Positions 1 to 12,149 of a stretch of DNA of 64,000 nt are shown piece by piece. The notes below the pieces were generated by a model. It searched no databases. It had not been told where the DNA came from and saw only the letters and a list, made by a program, of their open reading frames with translations. Source of the stretch: Molossus alvarezi (taxonomy: Eukaryota; Chordata; Mammalia; Chiroptera; Molossidae); assembly GCA_037176705.1 (NCBI GenBank), contig CM073898.1, positions 42,261,488 through 42,325,487 of the forward strand, given 5' to 3'. A program made the position numbers and the translations under genes. Position 1 is the stretch's first letter. The number at the start of each line of letters is the position of its first letter.

Positions 1-360
1 GCAGTGATGCTAAAGATGGGTTGTTTATGCCTTTCAGGTCCTAGTGCAAAAAGGATCATACCAGAGGAAACAGATTCTATGCCATGCTCTGCTCCCTCGC
101 TGCTCTATCAGTATCCTTCTGCAATTTAACAAATACTCATTTAATACATAGATATACAAGATGTAACTGGGGCTCAGGTTGTGCCTATTCAGAGGACTTG
201 GACCTGGTATCATGTAGTATAAACTACTCAGATTAATATCCTGATTCTTAATGTCCCCAATTTATATCTAAATTTCTGGTGCAAACTATCAAAATGATCC
301 CTAATTTGTTGCAACAGTGATGGGCTCTGGAGCGGGACTGCCTAGTGTGCAAGCTTGGTG
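1..360. other. Unique non-coding DNA
   Basis: No long open frame, splice-like gene structure or recognisable repeat was seen. The composition is AT-rich and unremarkable. Confidence 0.5.
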
Positions 361-500
361 CCCTTCATTTAGATATGTATACAATGAGGATAAAAATAAT
401 ATCTACCTTAAAGCATTGCAGAGAGGATTCATGGATTGGTCCTTGTAATGGGCTGATCATACGGATGACCATGAGTAGGCACTGAGTGCTTTATCTTGTC
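361..500 (+). repeat. MIR-like fragment (weak)
   Basis: The stretch 'acaatgaggataaaaataat' followed by an 'atctacctta...gagaggattcat' pattern resembles the centre of the ancient MIR SINE, where an 'aaatggggataata' block precedes 'tacctac' and 'gaggattaaatgag'. The match is short and diverged, so another mammalian-wide repeat is possible. Confidence 0.4.
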
Positions 501-811
501 ATTATCACTGCTGTCCTTGTGGCCCTATGCTTCACAGTTACTGTATATGGTTTCCAGCTTTTCTATGGAATTGTATAAAGGGCAGTGGGAAGGCCTGTCT
601 GTTTCTACAGAGCGCTCTAAAGTTGGAGGAGATGGCCGGCACCTGTGAATTTATAATGCGCTCCCAGACCCTCCCAGCGGGTGGGAGAAGCGATCCCTCT
701 TCTCTGCTCTCAGTACCACAGAGGTCGGTCTGCCCAAGCCCAGCGCCAGAATGAGTGAGAAATGAAGATGGCCATAGGGCCAGAGGGTAAAGAAGGAGGA
801 AGCAGAGTGTA
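501..811. other. Unique non-coding DNA
   Basis: Short overlapping open frames occur on both strands here (75 and 107 codons). None resembles a known protein and they overlap each other, so they are read as chance. No repeat was recognised. Confidence 0.5.
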
Positions 812-1045
812 ATAGTAGTGAGCATGTATTTTGGGGTTCGAATGTCTGGGTTTGAACGCAATCTCCACCCTTCAATACCTGTATGACCTTGAGTAAGTTA
901 TATAAATTCTCAGTGCCTCAGTTTCCCTATCTGTAAAAAAAGATAATGATAGTATCTACTCATAAGGTGGTTGAAAGGATTAAGTTAATGTATACGAATG
1001 CCATAGAACAATACCTTGCACAGTGTACATACTATAGAATGAAGT
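812..1045 (+). repeat. MIR SINE
   Basis: The order of blocks matches an ancient MIR: a 'gggttcgaatgtctgggttt' area, then 'tgaccttgagtaagtta', 'cagtgcctcagtttccctat', 'ctgtaaaaaaagataatgat', 'ggattaagttaatgta' and a terminal 'accttgcacagtg'. MIRs are mammalian-wide tRNA-derived SINEs long since inactive. The copy is diverged but covers most of the element. Confidence 0.75.
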
Positions 1046-1584
1046 GTTAAAGGACGTGATAGCAGATACAGTCAGTTATAACAAGCAGCCCCCTCCTATG
1101 GCTATTCTTGAATCCCATATGTATTCAAGATGTGTTTATATGCAAAGTGTGTGTACCAACCTGTTTTTAAAAAAAATAATAATCATCCAACTGTCTTCTA
1201 ATCTTTTTTTGCATTTTTTTCTACCATGGTCTGTCAATATCATCCTAACTTTATTATCAACTTTAGAGAAAAAAAACAACAGATGAACAATTTTCAGCCC
1301 TCCCTGGTACGAGAGACTCAGTCTGCATCTGGAGTGTATCCAGAGTTTTCCCTTTAGTGTCTAGAAGGATAAGTCAGAAGCACTCAAATGCAGGTCTATC
1401 TCTGTAAGAGGCATGACCCAGCCATTCTTCTTGTTCAATTCCTGTTCTAAAGTGATGCTAGACTGTCCTTTGATCAATATCTTTATGAAAGGCTATGCAG
1501 TTCCTCCCCAAAATGGCCTTGAAATAATGAGAGACAGTGGACAGAACAACAGAGTAGGCCAGACTACATCAGGCATCGGCCCCT
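1046..1584. other. Unique non-coding DNA
   Basis: There are short homopolymer-rich stretches (an A-run near 1,167 and T-runs near 1,205). No gene or confidently assignable repeat was seen. Confidence 0.5.
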
Positions 1585-1680
1585 ACCTACAATTGTTACT
1601 TAGGCCCTCTGAGCTTCATTTTCTTCTCTGTAAAATGGACATAATACCACATACCATTTGGTGCACTACATAGACAGACA
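1585..1680 (+). repeat. MIR-like fragment
   Basis: 'gagcttcattttcttctctg' followed by 'taaaatggacataatacc' matches the central MIR pattern (cctcagtttcctcatctg, then taaaatggggataata). Only the centre of the element is recognisable. Confidence 0.55.
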
Positions 1681-1949
1681 GATTACAAAGTATTACTGCC
1701 GTGCTTTATTTTATTGTAGGTTGTGTTTACCTTCTTGGTTTCATCAAAACCTGTTTACCCAAGGAGTTATGTTATGTAGGTGCGTTCTATCTTTCCTGTG
1801 GGGTAAGGTGGGAAAGGGTTGAGAAGAATTGATCTTAAGTACTAAATGGATTGTGTGCCTCTCAGGAATTCCTCGATGTATATTTCATTCTTCACCTAAA
1901 CTTCTGATATGTCCAGAGAGGCAGAGAGCTCTTGCTTGTGCTCCCTGAC

Positions 1950-2350
1950 AAGTGTACAGTGTGTCGCTCTTCTACAGGTCAGGTTTGTGCAGAAATGGAA
2001 GGCCCAGCAGCCAGCCGAGCTGACACGAGGTCTGAAGTGCTGTTATGAACATTAAAGACCCTGACTAGCATGCTTGGCTGAACTGAAGGTCATCTTTCCT
2101 TCCCACCGCAGTTCACAGGAGTCTCTGCTGTCAGGGCCAAGCTCCTCCTGAAGTGGTTTGAAGTCACCACTGGCACACAAACAAAAGCCCAATCAACACC
2201 CCAGTGCCCTAGATCAGAGGGCATGACCATAATGAGCTTAATCTAGACATTTTTTTAAAGCAGATACATCCAAATGTCTGCCTCGGTCATAATAAAATAA
2301 ATAGAGATCTCAAAAGGGAAAGCGACCATAGAATGGGAAACAGTCCACGT
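1950..2350. other. Candidate conserved non-coding segment
   Basis: A higher-complexity, less AT-rich block with no repeat signature lies between AT-rich flanks. It contains no credible open frame. The texture (dense non-repetitive sequence including an 'ataatgagcttaatctagac' homeodomain-like ATTA/TAAT block) is typical of conserved non-coding DNA. This is only an impression from base composition; no alignment was possible. Confidence 0.25.
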
Positions 2351-3414
2351 TCAAGCTTCTTGTGTACTCTCCAATGAGTACCTCTGGGTATTGAGGGTGT
2401 TCATTTGCTGTATCTATTCATCCGTGAGATTCTGTGGCAGCACTGTAAAAAGTCAATGAGATCTATAATGACAAGTTTTCTGTTCTTAATTTTATGTTTT
2501 CATACTAACTATAATTTTTTTAAATATGGAAGACTAGAACATATCCTGAATAATCTAGCAGACCACCTTAAAACCAAATACTGCCCTATGATTTCAATGC
2601 TCAGGTTTATACGTGAGTTCACTGACAACTGGTACCCAAGGATCACATATAGTCGGAGCCTTTCTAGTTGGCTTTAGGTGATCATGTCCTAATGTTAATG
2701 AGACAGCAATCATCATGTGTCTGCTATTGTACTCTTATTAGATTCTTTTACTAATTATGAAGACAAAACTTCTATTTTACAGTGATCAGCTACAATTCAA
2801 AGATATTTTCACAGACTAGGATTTGAGCTTCATAATATATTTTATAAATGTAGAATGTTTTGACATAATGAAAATGACAATGTGGTGGAATAATGTTCTA
2901 CATTAATTGTCACAGGCTAATGAGAAAGGAACAGAGGCAGACTTAATATATAAAGTGGGGTTTTTGTATCAAATTAACAGTAAATGACATCACAGCACCT
3001 GGTAGAAACTGCCAAATGCTTTAGAGTTATTGAAATAGAGAATTCTGGTTGAATGATGAGATCATCGCTGAACTCAAAGAAATACATGCAGACAGAGCAA
3101 TAGGTACCAAACTTGTTATTCATGAATATTCTGTATAGACCCATATTTGTACATCAACCTTGCAATAGTTTATAAGGACTAAGCAGTAATGAACAATGAG
3201 AGATTTCCCATTAAATTATATTTTGAAATTTTAGTGTTAATTTTGGGTGGATTGCTAAATGAATGAGTCCATTAAAACAATGGATTGCTGTCTGAATTAG
3301 TTATTTTTTAAACAAGAAAAAATGACTTCAGTGATGACAGTGACTTAAGGAACGGCATATAAGACTCAACATTACAAATATATAAGTTGCCAGAACAGAA
3401 AGTGAATTAAATTT
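2351..3414. other. AT-rich non-coding DNA
   Basis: No gene or confidently identified repeat. A 90-codon chance frame begins at 2,405 and has no recognisable protein features. Confidence 0.5.
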
Positions 3415-3452
3415 TATATATATATATTTTGTTACAATTACCCCCCCCCCCA
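3415..3452. repeat. Short (TA)n and poly-C tract
   Basis: A TA-rich run at about 3,415-3,428 is followed by a run of about 11 C residues near 3,441-3,451. Both are simple low-complexity tracts. Confidence 0.9.
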
Positions 3453-3554
3453 TAGATCATATAGTTCAGCAAAACAATTGCACCATCTACCACATTGAAT
3501 CATTTTGAATGGTTTTGGCTACCTATTTGTACTTTTTGTATATGTTAAAAGATA

Positions 3555-3884
3555 AACTGAGGCATGTTAAAAATTTTAAGTGTTTATTTGAGCATTTATC
3601 CACTCAAATCCAACAGTGCCAAACAGGAAGTGGTTAGGAGCACTCCACTAACAGGAGCCAGGGCAAAGACAGAGAGAAAGTGCAGGAGCAAAGGAAGGAA
3701 ATTATTTAATTGGCTAGAGTTTAAAGGCCAGTTGGCTGTGTGTGATTGGTTGTCCTTAATGTGCTGATTCTGTAACCTTGAGGCAGTTACAGGCTTAGGT
3801 TTCGGTTTGCTTATGTAGGCCTCCACCACATGAGAGCCACCTCGGGCTAATGGCCCCCGTGTTTAATTATCTAACATATAAAAT
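3555..3884. repeat. Unassigned old interspersed repeat (LTR- or DNA-transposon-like)
   Basis: The segment has the feel of a dispersed mammalian repeat: 'aaattttaagtgtttatttg' near its start, 'caggaagtggttaggagc', then 'ccttgaggcagttacagg' and 'gcctccaccacatgagagcc'. I recall similar phrases from old LTR-type elements but cannot name the family. The 67- and 77-codon open frames here are opposite-strand shadows with no protein resemblance. Confidence 0.35.
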
Positions 3885-4129
3885 GTAAAGTTTTGTTTCC
3901 ATTTTTTTATAATGTATGAATTATATGTGTGCACATACTTAGGTAAAATATAATTTTTCACAATTTAAGACAACAATGAAAGCTTATGATAAGTTTTTTT
4001 TTTTCCTGAGAAAGTTTCTTTCTTCAAATACTATAGAATAATTTTTTAATGGATAAAGGTTATAGTAATAAAATTTAACATTGATGTAATGCCTATTATA
4101 CATATACAGTTAAGTATTACTCTTCTCAT

Positions 4130-4262
4130 TTAAAAAAGATAAAATATATTTCAAGAGGATAAATGACTTGTCCAAGTCATACAATATTATATATTTACTA
4201 TATAGCAGAATAAGGATTTGAACTAAGTTATGCATGGTTGCAATGCATATTCTTCTCCCAAA
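4130..4262 (-). repeat. MIR-like fragment, reverse orientation
   Basis: The order 'aagaggataaatgacttgtc', 'caagtcatacaatatta' and 'cagaataaggatttgaact' matches the reverse strand of MIR (gaggttaagtaacttgccc, aaggtcacacagc, gccaggattcgaac). It is diverged and partial. Confidence 0.55.
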
Positions 4263-4594
4263 ACAACAAATGCCTCAAGGTTTTCTAGGAAAATACGAAG
4301 GAGCAAAATAACGAGTTTGGTTTTGAGAGAGCTGACCAGTATTCCTTATCCTTTGACGGTACCTGTAAGATAGGTCCAGGAATCTGATGAAGCTACTATT
4401 AATCATTATGATAAAAGGTAACTTACCAAAGAATAAAAAGCATTCTACTCTAAATCAAAAGTACTCAAGACAAGTGAAACTTTTAGCAACTACTTCATGA
4501 ATATTATTAAACATTCCCACTTTTAACATGATACCAATATTCTGTTAACAAATGTGATTCATGGGGAAAACACTTACTTTGCAACATCTCTACC
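4263..4594. other. Non-coding DNA, nothing recognised
   Basis: AT-rich with no repeat signature strong enough to name and no credible open frame. Confidence 0.5.
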
Positions 4595-4716
4595 CTGCTC
4601 TTTTTTCTTCCTTCTCCTCTTCCTTCTTCATCCTACTATTTCTCCTCCCCCTTCTCTTTCCCTTTCCTCCCCCGCCTCAACCTTCTCCTTCGTTGTTTTA
4701 CTCTGTTCCTTTCTCC
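4595..4716. repeat. Polypyrimidine tract (TTC/CCT-rich)
   Basis: About 120 bases of nearly pure C/T on the plus strand, built from irregular TTCC, CTCC and TTCT units. The 83-codon frame starting at 4,561 is a by-product of this composition (Ser/Phe/Leu/Pro-rich) and is not a gene. Such purine/pyrimidine asymmetry can favour triplex structures. Confidence 0.85.
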
Positions 4717-4984
4717 TACTTCGTGTCCCCTGATATCAGTGTTCACCTCCAGAGACATTTCTCCTATGTTGATATTCTAAGTCGGAAACTTTGCCTTTAT
4801 AGAGTGACTTAAAGCGATTTCAGCTCCACTGCCCAGGGCAAGAGAAAAAGGTTTCACTTATCTTATAGGTGGATTATAATGTTCCAATACCTGAGAATCC
4901 AAAATTCTTTAACACTAAAAGACAGTATTTGCTGGAGGAAATGAATATATCAGAAAAGCATAAGGCCTTTTGAAATAAAAGCAA

Positions 4985-5290
4985 ATCAAATGTTTATTGA
5001 GCACTTACAACATGCAAGGACTAGAATAGTAGATAAAAAATAAAAACAAGGACAGAGCAGGCCTTGCTTTCAGATTGGGCATACAAAAATTTAAATTGTA
5101 ATGCAAGGTAAATAACTGCTCAAGGCAATTATGTAAAAAAGTTAAAAGGAGATCTAAAATTATTATGTAAAAAAAATAGTAAAGACTAATGCTATAAAGT
5201 TAAGAGAAGACAGAGGTAGAATTTGAATTGAACCTGGAAATTTTACAAGGATATTCATAGTTGGAAAAGTGAAAATTCCATAGAGTTATT
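4985..5290. repeat. Possible old mammalian-wide repeat
   Basis: 'atgtttattgagcacttaca' then 'acatgcaaggactagaatag' resembles the frequent mammalian motif atttattgagcacctactatgtgccaggcac, known from old L2/MIR-class repeats. The remainder is too diverged to assign. Confidence 0.35.
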
Positions 5291-8200
5291 ATTGGATTAA
5301 AGTGGTGAATTATTCTGATCGGTTCTCTATTTAGACAAATCAATAACAAAACATTCTAAAAAACCCCAATTACTAAGGAAGATATCCATGTGGAGAAACT
5401 GTATATTATTATCGGGATTAGTAGGGGTAGTAGTAATGGTAACAGTAGAAAGAGGAGTAGTTTACGCAGGAGTTACCACTTAGGGAAGGAAAGCCTACTG
5501 CATCTACACACCCAGGACTGTAAACTGTGCTGCAGACTCATCATGAATCTAAAAGATTAAATGTGGCAGGGCATGAGTGGTGATTATAAATTGTTTATTT
5601 TTTTCCTTAACTATTAGATTCCATCTTTTACATTGAAATCTGCATCAACTTAAGTCTTAGAAATTGTCAGAGATGTGATTTATATGGGAAGAGAAGGCAT
5701 TATTTTGGCACAAGGCAAAATGAAAAAAGTTCTTTCCGCACACATGTTTCCAGTTTTGCTGCTTAATTTTGGAAAGAGGTAATTCTACGTCAAAATTAGG
5801 CCGAGTGAAAAATGCACACACAGTAATCTTCATTTTCATTATCTGGAGTAGTTCAAAAGGCTAAAAAAAATGGAACTATTCTCAAAGAAAGAAATGCATG
5901 TTCAGGTAATTACAAGTAACAGACGCATCTGGCTATCTTAATTGTTTGGGAATGTCTCAATTAGCTGAGAATGTTTTCATGATGACTTGGAGACAGTGAA
6001 AATTTTTCACAGCAGATTGGATTCAATAGTGAGAGGAAACATAGGCATCTCAACCTGAAGTCTATTTGTGCCTACAGAATATATTCAGAGATCTCGATCT
6101 TTTGGATTCAATTTACCGGTAGAGGAAATAAATGATATTTATTTATTTATTTATTTACTTCTTTGTTTTTATTTTTATGGTGGGGATAAAGAGGAGGAAG
6201 GATTGTTGATGCTGTAAACAATAGTTTACACAGTTAGCCTCACATTCTCTACCTTGATCACAGTTCCATTTCTTCACAGAATTTACCTCCTCAGTAAAAT
6301 TTGATTCTTAGCCATACTCAGTAATTTGGGCTTGATCCTTGAGAAGTTTAGAATAATCCAAAAATAAAATTCTGGTTTAGAATGGATGGTTTTTGGATAA
6401 TTGTTTAAAAAGTCACACTGGAGTACTTTAGTCAGTTACCCAACAACATTGCTTGTCTTAGACCTGCCTTCGTAGAGTGGAATAGCAACCACGCCCTAGC
6501 ATGCTTCTAAATCAAATTCAATCCAGATCTCTTCTTTTCTGAGCTCTACTTCTTTGATTATTTTATGTATTTACTTATTTTAGAGAAACAGATTTTTGTC
6601 AACTGCAGGATAGTACATAAGCAGTTACTACGATGTCCAGCAAATCAATGTCTTATACTCACAAACTTCTTTCTTGGGTGAAAAAGCCTCAACACCCAAT
6701 TCTCTTGCTTTGTGGCTTATTAATGTAGATTAAAAGAAATAGATAAATTTGTCACAGGGGCAATTGCCAATGCAATTGTTTAGAAATGCTTCAAGAATAA
6801 TTTTTCCAAATTTGACAAACACCCTCAAACCCAAGGAATCTTTTAGTAATTACTGGTGAAGAGGTTGTGAGCTATTAAACCTCACTAATTCTTTGCTTAA
6901 CAGTCACCTTTACATAGAAAAGATGATCTGGGTTAAATCCTATAGACAGAGGGAATGCACACCTGGAGTTAATCTAACCAGCAAGTAAACCCTAAGCAAA
7001 ATCAGATTAATTTTATTTATCCATTTGCCCTTAAAATAAACATGGGCTCCTCCACCAAATCCTTCTTACCTGTAAGGATTAACAGGGGAGACCTAATATT
7101 CTCTGGCCATTATCTACTCCTAAAAGATAATTCAGTCCTTTCTAATTTTTCAGTGTAGCTCCCCACATATACAGCATACATGTTTAGATAATATTAAAGA
7201 GAGGGTACAAGTAAATGCTAGTGAAGAACAGAGATGTCAGGGATACAAATGTTTGATTTCTTCTCTGTGCAGTAGGGTAGGACCCTGGTGCTTCAGCCAT
7301 CTTTCAACTTCTAGCCTGTAGATTCACCTTTTAAAAAGTAGAACCTGCTCCTTGCTGTTTAACAGAGACATACAAAATTACAAGGACCCCCAGTTAATTG
7401 GGGAATAGTATTTCTTTTTAAATTCTGGACCCTGAGAAACGAAAATTTCACTGTAGTATTTCTTGAATGAATGCATAAAGAAATGGATCCCAAGTGAAAT
7501 AAAGCTCAGCTTCTCAGGCCTTCTCTCCCATCACACACTTCTCACGACTCTCACTTGCCCACTATGGAGATGTTAGATGATTCATTGTTGCCGTCCATCA
7601 AACTCTCATGTTTTGGAAGACAGCAAGCAATCTCTTCACTGACAAAGGCTGAAAATCTTTTCTGTTGTGAACGCCATACTAAGTGATAGTAATGTAGACA
7701 TATAAAACCTGTCCTCAAGGTGCATCTTCTCACTCATTGCATATATATTTTTTTTTTTCTAAGTACTCTGGTTTGGGGCCCCTCCCTTTAACATGTACCA
7801 TTGTCTTTTAGGGTTTCTAATTTTCACCTTCCTTAATTCTGCCAGGATTGCTACTGGTGTCAGAAAAATCCTCCTACAATGGTTCTTGCTTTCAGTGTCC
7901 ATCCATACTTCAGAATTCACTTAGATATACCCTTCCTAACTGCCATGAAGTCTGTGATTATGATTCTAGAATTAAAAGATGTAACATCTCAGAAGAGTTA
8001 CATTCTCTACTTTTCCAGTGGGTCACGAGAACATTCGATCAAACCTACTGCTGCTTACTTTGCTGTGTATCTACTGAGACCCATAACTTTGTTTGGGACA
8101 GAAGTGTGCTTTGCATGTTTAGCACTACATTTGGCCAATGATAGGTTTTCAGGTGGAATAGGATGAGGGGAGACACTTCTGCTAGGCTGCAATCCTAGAG

Positions 8201-8579
8201 TCTTCCAATGGTGGTTCTGAATGGAGGCCTTAGAGCTTTCAGAAATTAAAGTTAAATATTAAGGCTATGTTAGCAAGTGGTTGATTTCATAGAAGGGTCA
8301 AAAGAAGTTTATAATGTAAGAAATGACCTTACAGATTATGGGAACCAATATTTATTTATTCCAAAGTAGGAAGCAATGGTGCAGGCATTGTTACTAATTC
8401 AGTTGCTAATATATTTTGGTTAATAAGTTTAAAAATGGAGGTGAATTAATGCTACACACACAGACACGCATTGGTGGAGAGAATACTAGATTGACACTAG
8501 TCAAATGAGCCAGAACTAAACAGTAATACCCCAAAAAAGAGGGGAGAGGAGTCTGTGGGTCTGTGGAGTAGCAAGAGTA
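5291..8579. other. Unique AT-rich non-coding DNA
   Basis: No gene or confidently named repeat in 3.3 kb. It includes a short (TTTA)n run near 6,138-6,157 and a T-run at 7,748-7,760. Open frames of 60-97 codons occur at 5,657, 7,551, 7,848 and 7,879 but overlap one another and show no protein family features. Confidence 0.5.
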
Positions 8580-8720
8580 TTCAGCCTTCAGAGCTACAAA
8601 CAACTGGCCTCAAATCTCAACCATGTGGCTTGGGCAAGTCACTTGACCTCTGTGAGCCTCCATGTTTTCACCTGTAAATGGAAGTAATGATACCCCACAG
8701 AACCAAAGGAGATTGAAATT
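8580..8720 (+). repeat. MIR SINE fragment
   Basis: 'gtggcttgggcaagtcactt' is followed by 'gacctctgtgagcctccatg', 'cacctgtaaatggaagtaat' and 'gataccccacag'. This is the canonical central order of MIR in forward orientation, with the outer parts lost or diverged. Confidence 0.65.
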
Positions 8721-9545
8721 CAGATAATGCCAGAGTCTCAGGGTTAAAAACAGCAGAATACAAATGCAGTGTCATTTATAGCACTACTCAAGTTTTGATG
8801 CCTCGGTATCCAAACTGGTTTTTGCAGAAAGACTAGACTTCCAGAGTTCCTCTTGCCCAAATATTTCCCAACCCCAGGTAGCTTTCCTATGTCCACTGCT
8901 CTGCCCTAATTTTCTCTCTCTGCTACAATGATCTCAGCTGAGACTCCACAGAACTTAAACTCAGAAACTGCCCCAAGAGGTTATGCTCTGAGTTGAAACC
9001 TTGCTTTCATCATTTACACTTCAGTTAGGGTGCTGGCTGAGGCTGAAACCATCCCACTGTCTTGCCAGTGGAGTAAGAGGCAGAGCCAAGGCATAATGCC
9101 AGTGCATCTGGTACTCAGGTGTGCTTGCCTTGAAGTCAGTGGGATTTGATAGACCAGTGTCTTGCATCTTAACATTCTCAGAGGCAGAAGTAAACTCACC
9201 TCTCGCTGTAGCTTTACTTAGATTGGAAAAGGGAGAGTAAGATGCCATAGCAAAGGTGATTGAGGCCTCAAGTATTATACCTTTTAAAGTTGGAGTTTTC
9301 CCTATTGGAAAAATACAGCCTCCTTTTTCCATTGTTCTTAGGCCACCAGAGTAGCAGGAGCAGACTAATCCTGAAAACCACCACCAGGTTATACCCAGGA
9401 CCACCATTAACTTCTGGTCCAAGCTCTGTTACCAGACCTGACTGGGGATCAGCCTTTAGCCTTGCTGATGATGCAGGATCTCATGGGTCCCACCATTTCT
9501 ATCTGACCTAGTCTCTGCCTGGACCTTTACCCAACTCTGTTTGTA
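8721..9545. other. Unique non-coding DNA, nothing recognised
   Basis: Moderately GC-richer than its neighbours. Frames of 61-133 codons on both strands at 9,014-9,511 overlap and lack protein resemblance, so they are treated as chance. Confidence 0.45.
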
Positions 9546-9549
9546 TCTA

Positions 9550-9597
<48 letters not shown>

Positions 9598-9600
9598 ATC
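9546..9600. repeat. (TATC)n microsatellite
   Basis: An almost perfect tetranucleotide array of about 12 TATC units ends with a TATCATCTATC imperfection. Such arrays are usually length-polymorphic. Confidence 0.97.
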
Positions 9601-10654
9601 TATCGTCCCTTTACTTCCAGCAATCTCTTCTATGTAAATTAGTGCACACAACAGTCCTGTGGGTTCTTCCTAATTTCCTTGAGCCATAGAACTCTAGTCT
9701 ACCTGGCTCAGTACCTGAATGTCAAAGCACTCAATAACTCTTTGACCCATGCTACACACAAGAAAAGGCAGGCAAGAACAAGAGGTTCAGAAAACAAAGA
9801 GTATGTCAGTCATATTAGCACTTCTTCAGACAATTAACCAAAATTAAAAATTTTTTTCAGTCTAAATAAACTGAAAGTTGGCTTAGCTTCACCCCAGAGT
9901 ATGAGACATGAGGTTTATATGTTAATTGGATAATTGGTAAGCTTCTGTCAATTAAAATATAAAGACACAAATTTAACCAAATTTCAGTAGTTAACAGCCC
10001 ACTGTGGGGTTGTTTATTTCTTTGTTTTCACCTGTCTAATATTTGTCATCAATGCTCTTCCACATGCTGCAGGAGGAAGGAAGATTGCTGGGTACCGTCA
10101 GAGGCTGAGAAAAGATCTAGAAGAGAAGAGAACTTTCAATAGAAAAGTGTCTCCATTTTACAGGAAAATAATGAAATTTTAGGGTTAGGAAGGCTTAACT
10201 CCTCAAAATTACATAGTCAGATACACGCATGTTTATAGATGAGGATACTGGGAGAGAGAGGTTATAAGTAAAATCAAAATATTATTCCTTAGAGTTTTAA
10301 GTAGAAGCTTAGTTAAAGTAAGTCTTAACAAGCAAACTGAGCTTGTGACATTCCCTTGATTTTCTGGACACAGCATACAAAATAATTTCAACTAGTGAAT
10401 TTTTTGTTTCTACCAACTATACATAAGACTCAGATTATTCTCAATAATCATTATATACACTGGATCTTGTTTTGAAGATATTGATATGTGCAACTTGAAG
10501 ATGGTTTATTGGGGTTCAGGTACAAACATTTGTATGTCACTGTTTAATTTTAAGAGGGACAGAGCAGAGTGTGTCAGACTCGATGACAGAATAGAAGGCA
10601 AGCATTCTTGTCTTGACTTTGCACAAAATGGGGAGCCTCAGTGAGGCACGTGCT
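9601..10654. other. Unique non-coding DNA with possible MIR remnant
   Basis: Mostly unassigned. Around 10,150-10,290, 'ctccattttacaggaaaata' and 'gatgaggatactgggagaga' recall the reverse strand of MIR (cattttacagatgaggaaactgagg), but too weakly to annotate alone. Confidence 0.4.
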
Positions 10655-11135
10655 ATATCTGTCTTTTTTATCTCCACACCCTTTGTAATGTGGCTTTGCA
10701 GCTCTACCCATCATAAAATAGAGTCTTATTTCTCCATCCCTTGAAAAGGGGTAGCTTCGTGATTTAATTTGACCAGTAGAATATGGCATGAGTAACAGCA
10801 CCAATACAGAACCTAGGCCTCAGGAAGCCCTATTATCTTCCTCCGTTATTCTTAGAACAAGCCCAGCCTAGCTTACTGGAGGAGAGACAATGAGGAGCAG
10901 AGAAAGTCAGCCATATTTTCCCACCAAGAACCCAGGCATGCAACATTATTAGCTAAGATTCCAAAGGCACCTAGCTGACCTGCAGCTGAACTCAGATGCA
11001 TGAATAAGCCCTAAGACCAGAGCTTCCCAGTGGACTATGGCCTCATTATCGATAATAAATGTTTTCTGTATTAAGCCTCATAATTTGAGGAGTGGCAGTA
11101 TTTATGCATCATTATTGTGACAGTAGTAGACAACT
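10655..11135. repeat. Unassigned old LTR-like repeat relic
   Basis: The right half reads 'cccagtggactatggcctca', then 'aataaatgttttctgtatta', 'agcctcataatttgaggagt' and 'ggcagtatttatgcatcatt'. This resembles the ends of old mammalian LTR-type repeats (aataaatgtttgttgtattaagccact... then ggtttgttatgcagcatta). Family and limits are uncertain; no coding potential remains. Confidence 0.4.
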
Positions 11136-11460
11136 GATATATGTATATATATACATATGTACATATATATATACACACACACACATATGTATTTATATAC
11201 ATATGTATTTATATTTATATATAGCTCCCTTTATAATGTCATTAGCTCCATTTATAATAAAGGATTAGCTCCTTTTATAATATCAGTATGGCCCTGACTT
11301 CTGGTAAAGTGTATTAGATATCCCTAAATTGATTGTGGAGAAAAAAATATAGGGATATAAATGTTAATATATATATATATGTTTGTTCATCTAAGTGTAT
11401 GTATATATGTAGATAGATATATATATGCACACATATATATGCGATATATATAACCACATC
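11136..11460. repeat. Compound TA/CA-rich microsatellite region
   Basis: Several short (TA)n, (CA)n and TATG/GATA-type tracts lie at 11,140-11,222, 11,368-11,382 and 11,400-11,450, separated by 'tagctccctttataatgtca'-type sequence. The phrase 'agctccNtttataat' occurs three times at 11,223-11,280, so there is also a small local duplication. Confidence 0.8.
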
Positions 11461-12149
11461 TCTGTAGATATGTCTACTTTAAACATATATTTACCTATAT
11501 CTAGATTAGTAGACACAAGTTGTAAAATCAGACAAGATGCTTTACACACAGCTTCTCAACCTGATACGTTCATCTTCATATAAAGGTAAATTACTCATTT
11601 CTGCCATCAAGGATTTACCAAAGGGCTCTATTGATAGCGTATCCTGTGCCCTGACATTAATTGGCCCAGGGTAGATTTATTCAGTAAGTTGGATAACTAA
11701 CATATCTCGTGATTTAGCCAAACACAGGTTTTATTTGCTCAACCATCTTTTCTTTCCTCTTATTACAGTTCGGGTGGCCCTGCATAAGATTTGCTCACAT
11801 CAGTGATTAGTCTCTGTATCATTTTTATAGGTCTATTTTTAAAAGATGCTTATTTAAGTGACTGGTAACTAATCATAGTTCTATAATTGACTGAAAAGTT
11901 GACTCAGTGTAAAATCCAAATTAAATTGAAAAGAAACCCAAACCCTCATTATAAATTATTCTTCCCAGCTCCACAAACACTCATTTTACAAACAGCGAAA
12001 GCATGAAGAGACAAAGTTTGCCTTCCTGCAAAAAATATGTTCAACAATTACAGACCAAAATTTATAGCAAAGGAAGAATGTTCCTCTTTCTTCGCTGTGA
12101 CACTAATAAAAGGAAAGAATTATAAGTACTGCTTAGTGTAGGCTGGGAA
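11461..12149. other. Non-coding DNA, nothing recognised
   Basis: No open frame or repeat that I can name. Confidence 0.5.

Noticed and set aside
4561..4812. 83-codon Ser/Phe/Pro-rich frame
   Set aside because: Produced by the polypyrimidine tract; no start context or homology.
9021..9422. 133-codon minus-strand frame
   Set aside because: Overlapped by frames on both strands, with no domain or gene structure; GC-richer composition explains the lack of stops.
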